Shown: positions 1 through 7,487 of the stretch, piece by piece | Layout: the number at the start of each line of letters is the position of its first letter | Numbering within the stretch: position 1 is the first letter of the stretch | Assembly (NCBI GenBank): GCA_023430365.1 | Contig: JAEZAS010000531.1 | Span: 1 to 42,950, forward strand | Direction: 5' to 3' | Length of the DNA stretch: 42,950 nt | Origin: Planctomycetota bacterium | GTDB lineage: Bacteria; Planctomycetota; Planctomycetia; Pirellulales; Pirellulaceae | Made by a program: the position numbers and the translations under genes | Notes under the pieces: model-generated | What the model saw: only the letters and a program-made list of their open reading frames with translations | Told to the model about the DNA's origin: nothing | The model's database searches: none

Positions 1-19
1 TCTTTGCGGTTAGGCGGTT

Positions 20-1273
20 ATGGATGTTGCCTCCAAACTGGCGATTCTCGCCGACGCGGCCAAGTACGACGCCTCCTGCGCCTCCAGCGGTTCGAAGACC
101 ACGCGCCCTGGCAGCCGCCTGGGCAGCACCGAGGGGATGGGCATCTGCCACAGCTACACGCCCGACGGCCGGTGCGTGTCGCTGCTGAAGATCCTGCTGA
201 CGAACTACTGCATCTACGACTGCCAGTACTGCGTCAATCGCATCACGAGCGATACGCCGCGGGCTCGCTTCACGGTCGACGAAGTCGTCCGGCTGACGCT
301 GGAGTTCTATAAGCGGAACTACATCGAGGGGCTTTTTCTCAGCTCGGGCATTATCCAGTCCAGCGACTACACGATGGAACAGCTCGTCGCCGTGGCAAGG
401 AAGCTGCGCGAGGAGCACCAGTTCGGCGGCTACATCCATCTCAAGACGATTCCCGGCGCGTCCGAGCAGCTGCTCACCGAGGCCGGACTGTACGCCGATC
501 GGTTGAGCGTGAATGTCGAACTGCCGACGGTGGGCGACTTGAAGCAATTGGCGCCAGAGAAGAACCAGCCGGAGATCATCGCCGCGATGGACACCATCGG
601 CGAGAAGATCGACGAGAACCGCGCTGACCAACAGGCGGGATTCCAAGCGCCGAAGTTCGTCCCGGCCGGACAAAGCACGCAGATGGTGATCGGAGCCACG
701 GAAACGCCCGACTTGGAGATCCTGCGTACAAGTTCCGCCTTGTACAACGAACAGAAACTGCGCCGGGTCTATTACTCCGCCTATAGCCCGATTCCCCATA
801 GCGACGATCGGCTGCCAGCGGTTCGGCCGCCGCTGGAGCGCGAGCATCGCCTTTATCAGGCGGATTGGTTGCTGCGGTTTTATGGTTTCGAGCTCGAGGA
901 GATCGTGGCGGAAAAGGACCACAACCTTTCGCTGGAGCACGACCCCAAACTGGCGTGGGCCCTCGCCCATCGCGACCAGTTTCCGCTCAACATCAACACC
1001 GCGAGTCGCAAGCTGCTCTTGCGCGTGCCGGGTTTAGGAGTGCGCAGCGTCGACCGGATGATTTCGGCCCGGCGGCATCATTCGCTTTCCGTGGCCGACC
1101 TGAAACGACTGGGCGTGGCCTGGAAGCGGGCCAAGGAGTTTGTGGTTACACGGGACTACCGCCCTTCACTCGCCACCCTGGAGCGGGAGAATCTCGCGGA
1201 CTTGTTCCGCCCGCGTGATCGACAGCTATTGCTGTTCGACGCGGTTCAGTCGGCGCGCACGGGGGAGGTCTGA
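20..1273 (+). CDS. Radical SAM protein with C-terminal helix-hairpin-helix, DNA modification/repair type
   Basis: Predicted radical S-adenosylmethionine iron-sulfur enzyme, 417 aa. The cluster motif CxxxCxxC is seen as CIYDCQYC at C64, C68 and C71. Residues about 320-360 (INTASRKLLLRVPGLG and what follows) form a helix-hairpin-helix typical of DNA-binding proteins. This arrangement matches the family annotated as putative DNA modification/repair radical SAM protein (TIGR03916 as I remember it), whose reaction is not established to my knowledge. The ATG at 20 is used because the coding pattern begins there; no clear ribosome-binding site is visible. The next gene starts 9 nt after the stop, so the two are very likely co-transcribed, and family members are known to sit beside DUF4130/UDG genes. 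Family confidence is high; the substrate is unknown. Confidence 0.88.
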   Translation: MDVASKLAILADAAKYDASCASSGSKTTRPGSRLGSTEGMGICHSYTPDGRCVSLLKILLTNYCIYDCQYCVNRITSDTPRARFTVDEVVRLTLEFYKRNYIEGLFLSSGIIQSSDYTMEQLVAVARKLREEHQFGGYIHLKTIPGASEQLLTEAGLYADRLSVNVELPTVGDLKQLAPEKNQPEIIAAMDTIGEKIDENRADQQAGFQAPKFVPAGQSTQMVIGATETPDLEILRTSSALYNEQKLRRVYYSAYSPIPHSDDRLPAVRPPLEREHRLYQADWLLRFYGFELEEIVAEKDHNLSLEHDPKLAWALAHRDQFPLNINTASRKLLLRVPGLGVRSVDRMISARRHHSLSVADLKRLGVAWKRAKEFVVTRDYRPSLATLERENLADLFRPRDRQLLLFDAVQSARTGEV

Positions 1274-1282
1274 CGCTCCGCC

Positions 1283-2713
1283 ATGCGACACCTGGTGACG
1301 AAATCGTTCGACGAGTGGCGGACCGTCTGCCGTGGTCTGCTCGCCGCACAGATCGCCCCAGCCGACGTGCGCTTCACCGACGATGCCCAGCAGAAGTGGC
1401 TCGGTGAACTGCACGCCGATCTGTCCGTAACTGCGCCACCACCCTTGGAAAACACACGTACGCCGGCGAGCCCCTTTCACGTGCAGCCCGCGTTTATTGA
1501 GCTGGCGCGTGAGGTCGCCTGCCACCGCGACAAAGACCGGTTCGACTTGCTCTATCGGGCCCTATGGCGGATCACGCACGGTCAGCCGAACTTGCTCGAA
1601 ATCGCCACCGACCCCGAAGTGCATCGCCTCACCCGGATGCAGAAAGCGATCGCCCGCGACGTACACAAGATGCACGCTTTCGTTCGTTTTCGTCGAGCCG
1701 TCAACGATCGGGGAGTCGAACACTTTATCGCCTGGCATCGGCCGGACCATCGCATCGTGCAACTTGCGGCGCCGTTCTTCAGTCGCCGTTTCCCGACGAT
1801 GAACTGGTCGATCCTGACGCCTGACGAATCGGTCCACTGGGATCAGGCTCAATTGACTTACACGCACGGCGTTCCGGCAAGCGAAGCGCCAAAGGACGAC
1901 CAACTCGAGAACTTGTGGCGGACCTACTATCGCTCGATCTTTAATCCTGCCCGCGTCAATCAAAAGACCATGAAGCGCGAGATGCCGGTGCGTCACTGGC
2001 GAACGTTGCCCGAGGCGACGGAAGTGTCCGACCTCGTTGCCCAGGCCAACCGGCGCGTCGCCACGATGGTCGAGCAGCAAGTGGCGCCCGCGACCGCGAT
2101 GCAATTCATTCCACCGACGTTCGATTTGCCGACGTTGGCAGCAGCCGCGCGCGGCTGCCAAGGCTGTCGACTGTGTGAGCCGGCTACGCAGGTTGTATTT
2201 GGCGAAGGCCCGTCCACCGCTCGGCTGGTGCTCATCGGCGAGCAACCGGGCGATGAGGAAGACCGTCAGGGGCGACCGTTTGTCGGTCCTGCGGGCAAAG
2301 TCTTGGATGCGGCGCTGCGCGAAGCAGGCATCGTTCGCGAGCAGATTTATCTGACCAACGCCGTGAAGCACTTCAAGTTTGAGCAGCGCGCGACACGACG
2401 ACTGCACCAGCGCCCGACGAACTACGACATTCAAGCCTGTCGGCCGTGGCTCCTCGCCGAGCTTTCGCAGCTTCGGCCGGAGTTGATCGTGTGTCTCGGG
2501 GCAACGGCGATCCAATCGGTGTTGCGGCGACGGGATCGCCTCTCGGACCTGCGGGGCCAGATTTTGGAATCGCCGCTCTGCCCCCAAACCATCGCCACGT
2601 ACCACCCGTCCGCCGTCCTGCGAGCCGGCAACCCGGAGCACGAGCGGGAAATTCGTGATGCCCTGGTAGCGGACCTGCTCTTTGCGAGTCGCACTTTGGC
2701 GGCTGCAGCCTGA
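1283..2713 (+). CDS. DUF4130 domain fused to UdgX-type uracil-DNA glycosylase
   Basis: A 476-aa two-domain protein. Residues 1 to about 270 resemble the DUF4130 family (TIGR03915) usually encoded next to the radical SAM partner. Residues about 285-470 are an iron-sulfur uracil-DNA glycosylase domain: cysteines at C292, C295 and C298, the active-site motif GEQPG at 319-323, the loop RATRRLHQRP with H375, and the late motif YHPSAVLR. GEQPG together with an inserted Arg-rich loop carrying His is the hallmark of UdgX, which traps uracil DNA covalently through that His; the spacing from E320 to H375 fits. UdgX would act on uracil in DNA. The fusion to DUF4130 and the upstream radical SAM gene suggest one repair complex, which is inference. 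Confidence 0.88.
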   Translation: MRHLVTKSFDEWRTVCRGLLAAQIAPADVRFTDDAQQKWLGELHADLSVTAPPPLENTRTPASPFHVQPAFIELAREVACHRDKDRFDLLYRALWRITHGQPNLLEIATDPEVHRLTRMQKAIARDVHKMHAFVRFRRAVNDRGVEHFIAWHRPDHRIVQLAAPFFSRRFPTMNWSILTPDESVHWDQAQLTYTHGVPASEAPKDDQLENLWRTYYRSIFNPARVNQKTMKREMPVRHWRTLPEATEVSDLVAQANRRVATMVEQQVAPATAMQFIPPTFDLPTLAAAARGCQGCRLCEPATQVVFGEGPSTARLVLIGEQPGDEEDRQGRPFVGPAGKVLDAALREAGIVREQIYLTNAVKHFKFEQRATRRLHQRPTNYDIQACRPWLLAELSQLRPELIVCLGATAIQSVLRRRDRLSDLRGQILESPLCPQTIATYHPSAVLRAGNPEHEREIRDALVADLLFASRTLAAAA

Positions 2714-2796
2714 CCGGCGAGTCGGGTTACGCCGCCTGGGCCGGTTATGGCAGCGGACGCCCCGCCAACGAGGCCCGAACCGACGTTTGGGCCTGC

Positions 2797-2826
2797 TTCG
2801 CCGTTTACGAATGTCGCAGGTATAAT
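2797..2826 (+). promoter_or_regulatory. Candidate sigma-70-like promoter
   Basis: A perfect TATAAT lies at 2821-2826, about 83 nt upstream of the ATG at 2909. The best -35 candidate, TTCGCC at 2797-2802 with an 18-nt spacer, is poor, so only the -10 half is convincing. It sits in the gap after the glycosylase gene and could drive the zinc-ribbon/GYF gene. Confidence 0.3.
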
Positions 2827-2908
2827 GGGCGGCGAGGCAAGCAATTGTGGGGGCAGGCTATTGCGGCGGCACGGATGTTCCAGCCGTGGGCGCAGCAGGC
2901 GAATCGGA

Positions 2909-3889
2909 ATGGGCATTAAGTTCAACTGCCCCAATGGGCACAAACTCAACGTCAAGTCGTTCTTGGCGGGGAAGAAAGGGGTCTGCCCTCATTGCGGGGC
3001 AAAGTTCCGCATTCCGACTCAGCCCTCTGAGGAGGATCGCGAGGACGGTCCTGCCCTCGACGTCACAGCGCAGGCCAATGACGTTTCATCGTCCTCACGA
3101 GCCAATCAACAGCCCGCCACGGCGCCCGTCGTAGCGCCCACCGCTCCAACGGTTGCGCCAGCCGTTCCAGCGCAGCCAGTTGCCGCATCACCGGTGCCGA
3201 TAACCGCCGTACCGGTCGGTCAGCCGGCGATTCCTCCGAGCGGGCAGCCCTATCCGCAGTCCGCAGCAAGCGTCGCAGCAATTCCTGCCGGAATCCCGGT
3301 TCGTCCTGCGGATCCCGCGGCGGGTGCTTCGCTCGGCAACCCCGCCGCCGTGCCCGTGGCACAGGCGGTTGCCGTAGGACCCACCATGGCTGGGACAGCG
3401 CCGCCAGGGGTTCCTGTGGGAGCGACTGTCACGGGCATCGATCCCATCGCAGAGAACCCGGCGGCCGTTTGGTACGTACGGCCACCGTCGGGAGGTCAGT
3501 ATGGCCCGGCGCGCGGCGACATCATGCGAAAGTGGATCGCCGAAGGGCGGGTGACCCGCTCATCGCTCGTGTGGCGCGAAGGCTGGCCCGATTGGAGGAA
3601 CGCAGGAGAAGCCATTCCCGGTCTTGGCGCCCCGGGGCCAGCCGCGGCCGAACCCATCATTCCGGTCGTCACCCCCACGGTAGCGCGCACGACCAATCGC
3701 TACGTCAGCGGCAAGAAGAAATCGAACGCCCTGGCCATCATCGCCCTGGTCATACTCACGATCCTGTGCCTGGTGATGGTGGGCGTGTTGGTTGTGGTGC
3801 TGGGTGGGGTACAATCAGGCGAACCGTCCCAAACCAGCCAGGCGCCGGTTTCGGCTGCCGACTATCGTGCATCTAACTTGCTCACTTGA
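2909..3889 (+). CDS. Zinc-ribbon, GYF_2-domain, single-pass membrane protein
   Basis: A 326-aa protein from the ATG at 2909. Residues 7-30 hold a zinc ribbon (C7, H11, C26, C29; CPNGH then CPHCG). A low-complexity Pro/Ala/Val linker runs to about residue 185. A GYF_2/DUF4339-like domain starts near W188 (WYVRPPSGGQYGP, then VWREGWPDWRNA), and a hydrophobic membrane segment covers about 273-301. This order is common in planctomycete proteins of unknown role. An in-frame extension upstream to 2747 exists but its composition is unlike the protein, and the zinc ribbon makes a natural N-terminus. The next gene follows after 10 nt. No enzymatic residues are evident; a binding or scaffolding role at the inner membrane is inference. 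Confidence 0.8.
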   Translation: MGIKFNCPNGHKLNVKSFLAGKKGVCPHCGAKFRIPTQPSEEDREDGPALDVTAQANDVSSSSRANQQPATAPVVAPTAPTVAPAVPAQPVAASPVPITAVPVGQPAIPPSGQPYPQSAASVAAIPAGIPVRPADPAAGASLGNPAAVPVAQAVAVGPTMAGTAPPGVPVGATVTGIDPIAENPAAVWYVRPPSGGQYGPARGDIMRKWIAEGRVTRSSLVWREGWPDWRNAGEAIPGLGAPGPAAAEPIIPVVTPTVARTTNRYVSGKKKSNALAIIALVILTILCLVMVGVLVVVLGGVQSGEPSQTSQAPVSAADYRASNLLT

Positions 3890-3899
3890 GGAACCGTAC

Positions 3900-4469
3900 A
3901 TGCTCGCTCGCATCGCGTTTGCCAGTCTCTGCTCGTTGATTGCCGTTGGCCTGGTCACCGCCGAAGACAAGCCGGCCGGCGATAGCACGGTTACGGTCGG
4001 GGAAGGCAAGATCACGTTCAAGTCGCCGGAAGGCTGGGAGAAGAAGCAGCCCCGCATCCGCATTGTCGAAGCCGAGTTCGCCATTCCGCCAGCCAAGGAT
4101 GATGAGCAGCCCGGCCGAATGACGGTCATGGGCGCGGGGGGTTCGATCGAAGCCAATATCGACCGCTGGATCGGGCAGTTCGACCAACCGGACGGCAGCG
4201 ACACCAAAAAGGCCGCGAAAATCGAGAAACTGAAGGTCAACGGCCAGAACGTTCACTACGTGGACGTGGCGGGCACCTATCGCGACATGCCGGGCGGCCC
4301 CTTCGCCGGCGGCAAGACCGTGCTGCGTGAAGACTACCGAATGCTGGCCGCGATCATCGAGACCGAGAAGGCGGGCAACTACTTCTTCAAGTTCTATGGC
4401 CCCAAAGCAACGGTCGCCGCAAACGAAAAAGCCTTCCGCGAGCTGGTCGACAGCCTGAAGGTTCAGTAA
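3900..4469 (+). CDS. Small secreted protein of unknown function
   Basis: A 189-aa protein with a clear signal peptide: MLARIAFASLCSLIAVGLVT, with likely cleavage before or near AEDKPAG. The mature part contains short beta-like segments (VGEGKITFKSPEGW; VHYVDVAGTYRDMPGG; NYFFKFYGPKATVAANEKAF) and no catalytic motif I recognise. Planctomycetes encode many similar small exported proteins whose C-terminus reads like a surface or lipid-binding module. The ATG at 3900 is preferred over an upstream in-frame extension because it places the signal sequence at the N-terminus, and GAGGAA lies about 5 nt upstream. It is 10 nt from the preceding gene, so probably co-transcribed. A large T-tracted hairpin follows the stop. 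Confidence 0.75.
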   Translation: MLARIAFASLCSLIAVGLVTAEDKPAGDSTVTVGEGKITFKSPEGWEKKQPRIRIVEAEFAIPPAKDDEQPGRMTVMGAGGSIEANIDRWIGQFDQPDGSDTKKAAKIEKLKVNGQNVHYVDVAGTYRDMPGGPFAGGKTVLREDYRMLAAIIETEKAGNYFFKFYGPKATVAANEKAFRELVDSLKVQ

Positions 4470-4505
4470 GCACGGGCGCTCCTCGCCGAGCTTCCAAAAC
4501 CAATT

Positions 4506-4620
4506 GCCACGTATGGAACACGAATCGAACACGGATGCGAGCTCAGGGCAGCGGTACTAAAACCGGCCCCTTTTTTGAGCCCGATCGGTGTTCAGTCCGT
4601 GCTCCGTCCGTGGCTTTTTT
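4506..4620 (+). terminator. Large imperfect inverted repeat ending in T6, probable terminator
   Basis: Left arm 4506-4544 (starts GCCACGTATGGAACACG, ends GCGAGCTC) pairs imperfectly with right arm 4577-4614 (starts GAGCCCGATCGG, ends CCGTCCGTGGC), roughly 30 of 39 positions by eye. TTTTTT follows at 4615-4620. The structure begins 36 nt after the stop at 4469 and reads as a terminator on the plus strand. The CCGTG/CACGG phrasing resembles a dispersed intergenic repeat seen in many bacterial genomes, so it may also be a repeat copy. Confidence 0.6.
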
Positions 4621-4732
4621 ATGCACTTATCCACTCAGGCGGCCAAAACACCTCGGCCCGCAAAGGCTATTATGAGGGGATAGGGATCATGTTTCCCACC
4701 GCTCGCCGAACCGGCGCACCGAGGTTGTCATC

Positions 4733-6238
4733 ATGAAGGTTCAGCAGTTTCTCGATCATCACGGCATTGCGCGCAATCCGTTTGCCGAGGAAGACGCTCA
4801 AACCGATCCCGTCTTCAAGGAGTACTGCATCGACGACACCTACCACCCGACCTGGGACAAGGTGTATGGCGATCCGACCGAACCTTCCAGCTCGATCGTC
4901 TTCGGCGAAAAGGGCTCCGGCAAGACGGCCATGCGGCTGCAACTCGCCCGGCACATGATGCAGTACAACCGCGAGCATCCGGGCAAGCGGCTGTTCGTCG
5001 TGCACTACGACGACTTCAATCCGTTTCTCGATCGCTTCCGAGACCGGCAGAGCAGCCGCAATCGCCGCCCAGATCGCGTGCTGCAACATTGGAAGCTTTG
5101 GGATCACATGGACGCGATCCTGTCGCTCGCCGTGACAGGCCTCGTCGATCGGATTCTCGAAGTCCGCCAGCCGAGCACGTCGGTCGATTGCCAAATCGAA
5201 CCGGCCGCCGTCGATCAGCTCGACCGACACCAGGCTCGCGATCTGCTGCTCCTGGCCGCGTGCTACGATCAGTCGACCTCCGAAACCTTCAAGGGACGCT
5301 GGCATCGTCTACGGAAGCGATTGAAGTACAACTCGGTGTTCGCTCACTGGCCGCTGGCGCTAGGAATCGCCTGGACGCTGCTGCTTGTGATTGGCGTAAT
5401 CGTGATGCTCGCCAACGGCTGGACGGAGTGGCTGCCGCCGTTGTGGGTGTATCCGATCTTGCTCGTGATCGGCTGGGCGCCGTGGATTCACAAGGCTTGG
5501 AAAAACTTCTGGCTTGCTCGGGGAATCCTGCGGCGGATGCGCGTTGGCAATCACGAAACCAACCCGCTGCGTCAGATCCTGATGCACTTCACGTTTGCCG
5601 AGCTTTCGGGCCAACCGCTCCCCAACAAAGACAGCACCGACGACCGCTATGAGCTGCTGCTGAAGCTGCAAGCCATCCTGCAATCGCTCGGCCATCCGGG
5701 GATCGTCGTGCTGGTCGACCGGGTGGACGAACCGCACCTGATCAACGGCTCCGCCGAGTTGATGAAGGCCCTGCTCTGGCCGATGCTGGACAACAAGTTC
5801 CTCAAGCATCCGGGAATCGGCATCAAGCTGATGCTGCCGATCGAGTTGACGCGGTTTATCGAGCGCGAGGAGCGGGAATTCTATCAGCGGGCCCGGCTGG
5901 ACAAGCAGAACATGGTTCCGTCGTTCGAATGGACGGGAGAGGCTTTGTTCGACGTAGCCGACGCCCGGGTCCGTGCCTGCGCCCAGGCTGGGCAAAAGCC
6001 ATCGCTCCGCGAGCTATTCGACGAAAGCATCAGCGAGCACCGCCTGATCGAGGCGTTCCGATCGTTGCGGGTGCCGCGACGGCTTTTCAAGTTTCTCTAT
6101 CACCTGCTCGTCACCCACTGCAACGCCCACACGGACCAGAACCCAGCCTGGACGATTTCCTCGAACCTGTTCGAGTCGTCCCTGGCGGTTAGCGTGCGAG
6201 AGCAGGACGCTTTCGATCGGGGCGTTGGGGCAGGCTAA
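4733..6238 (+). CDS. P-loop ATPase with two internal membrane helices
   Basis: A 501-aa protein. Walker A is GEKGSGKT at residues 58-65; a Walker-B-like strand VVLVDRVDEP lies near 324-334. Between them two hydrophobic helices (about 205-228 and 235-256) are inserted, so the ATPase should be anchored in the inner membrane with both ends cytoplasmic. A nucleotide-binding domain interrupted by a transmembrane hairpin recalls KAP-type NTPases, but the Walker B surroundings differ and I do not assign it firmly. The C-terminal part (RVPRRLFKFLYHLL) looks helical, like the lid of AAA/ORC-type ATPases. It is a lone gene with gaps on both sides, no partner and no recognisable effector domain. Function unknown. 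Confidence 0.75.
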   Translation: MKVQQFLDHHGIARNPFAEEDAQTDPVFKEYCIDDTYHPTWDKVYGDPTEPSSSIVFGEKGSGKTAMRLQLARHMMQYNREHPGKRLFVVHYDDFNPFLDRFRDRQSSRNRRPDRVLQHWKLWDHMDAILSLAVTGLVDRILEVRQPSTSVDCQIEPAAVDQLDRHQARDLLLLAACYDQSTSETFKGRWHRLRKRLKYNSVFAHWPLALGIAWTLLLVIGVIVMLANGWTEWLPPLWVYPILLVIGWAPWIHKAWKNFWLARGILRRMRVGNHETNPLRQILMHFTFAELSGQPLPNKDSTDDRYELLLKLQAILQSLGHPGIVVLVDRVDEPHLINGSAELMKALLWPMLDNKFLKHPGIGIKLMLPIELTRFIEREEREFYQRARLDKQNMVPSFEWTGEALFDVADARVRACAQAGQKPSLRELFDESISEHRLIEAFRSLRVPRRLFKFLYHLLVTHCNAHTDQNPAWTISSNLFESSLAVSVREQDAFDRGVGAG

Positions 6239-6244
6239 CGCCCC
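6219..6244 (+). other. Stem-loop overlapping the ATPase stop codon
   Basis: GGGGCGTT at 6219-6226 and AACGCCCC at 6237-6244 form a perfect 8-bp stem with a 10-nt loop; the stop codon lies in the right half. No U-tract follows, so it may be an mRNA 3'-end stabiliser or a weak terminator. The rest of the 255-nt gap up to the PhoH gene holds only a TATACT at 6425-6430 without a convincing -35. Confidence 0.4.
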
Positions 6245-6493
6245 TTACTGGCTGCATCTCGGAGCCATCGAATCCACACTTCGAAAAAGGGCTCGCAAAC
6301 GACTGTCACTTTCCACCACCACCCACTCGGCCAACCGCAGCCGAACCCGTCACCTAAACCATTGCCTCTTCGTCTGTTACATCAACACACCCATCAGACA
6401 TAGTGCCGCCGTCTCCAGATTGGGTATACTTGTAGCTCGGGACGGTTTCGATACTCAGGGGCGAGTGTGATCTGCGGGTCCACCGCCAATTCC

Positions 6494-7450
6494 ATGACAG
6501 AAGCTAACATCGCGCTGGACGAGCCTCAGCGGGTTCTTTCTCTCTTCGGAGCGCGCGACCAGCACTTGCGGACGATCCGCGATACGCTCGGCGCCTCGAT
6601 CGTGCATCGAGATGGCGCAATCCGAGTCGCCGGAGACGAGTCAGCCGTCGCCAAGACGACTCAGGTGTTCGAACAACTGATGAGCCGCCTAAAGGATCAG
6701 GGCGAAATCACCGCGGAGTTCGTCGCCGAAGTTCTCGCTCGCGTGCAGGGCAAGAAAGTCGACACCGTCGCTCCGATCGACGTCGTCAACGTCGTAAAAC
6801 GGATCGTCCCCCGCACGCAGGGTCAGGCGCGCTATGTTCAGTCGATCCGCGAGCATGACATCACGTTCGCCATCGGCCCGGCCGGCACCGGCAAGACCTA
6901 CCTGGCGGTCGCCGTCGCGGTCGAAGCTCTGAAGAACCACCAGATTCGCAAGATCGTACTGGTCCGTCCCGCAGTTGAGGCCGGCGAAAGCCTGGGCTTC
7001 CTGCCGGGCGATATCACGGCCAAGATCAATCCCTACTTGCGTCCTTTGCTCGACGCGCTGCAGGAGATGATCGACTACGACCAGATGAAGCGCTACATGG
7101 AGCAGGACGTCGTCGAAGTCGTCCCGCTGGCCTACATGCGCGGTCGCACACTGAACGAAGCGTTTATTATTCTCGACGAGGCGCAGAACACCACCGTCTC
7201 GCAGATGAAGATGTTCCTGACGCGAATGGGGAACGGATCGAAGATCGTCATCTCCGGCGACACGACGCAAGTCGACCTGCCGCGGGCCAGCGCCAGCGGG
7301 CTGACCGACGCGCTCCATCGCCTGAGCGACATCAAGGGCATTAATGTGGTGCAACTCAACAAGTCGGATATCGTCCGCCATCGCCTGGTGCAGGAGATTG
7401 TGCGGGCCTACGAGGATGAACCCAAGGCTGCGTTGTCTCGCAAGCGCTAA
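6494..7450 (+). CDS. PhoH family ATPase
   Basis: A 318-aa PhoH-like protein (PhoL/YbeZ group). An N-terminal KH-like region (about 1-85) precedes the P-loop domain, with Walker A GPAGTGKT at 128-135, the PhoH-typical VLVRPAVEAGESLGFLPGD, and Walker B FIILDEAQN near 224-232. The family couples ATP use to RNA remodelling and works with YbeY in rRNA maturation. The start is uncertain: ATG at 6494 has no ribosome-binding site, whereas an in-frame GTG at 6467 has AGGGG 5 nt upstream and would add nine residues. The next gene begins 37 nt downstream, continuing the conserved phoH - HD phosphohydrolase - ybeY order. Confidence 0.93.
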   Translation: MTEANIALDEPQRVLSLFGARDQHLRTIRDTLGASIVHRDGAIRVAGDESAVAKTTQVFEQLMSRLKDQGEITAEFVAEVLARVQGKKVDTVAPIDVVNVVKRIVPRTQGQARYVQSIREHDITFAIGPAGTGKTYLAVAVAVEALKNHQIRKIVLVRPAVEAGESLGFLPGDITAKINPYLRPLLDALQEMIDYDQMKRYMEQDVVEVVPLAYMRGRTLNEAFIILDEAQNTTVSQMKMFLTRMGNGSKIVISGDTTQVDLPRASASGLTDALHRLSDIKGINVVQLNKSDIVRHRLVQEIVRAYEDEPKAALSRKR

Positions 7451-7487
7451 GCGACTCTGTCGCTAACCAGACACCGCATCAAAAGCC

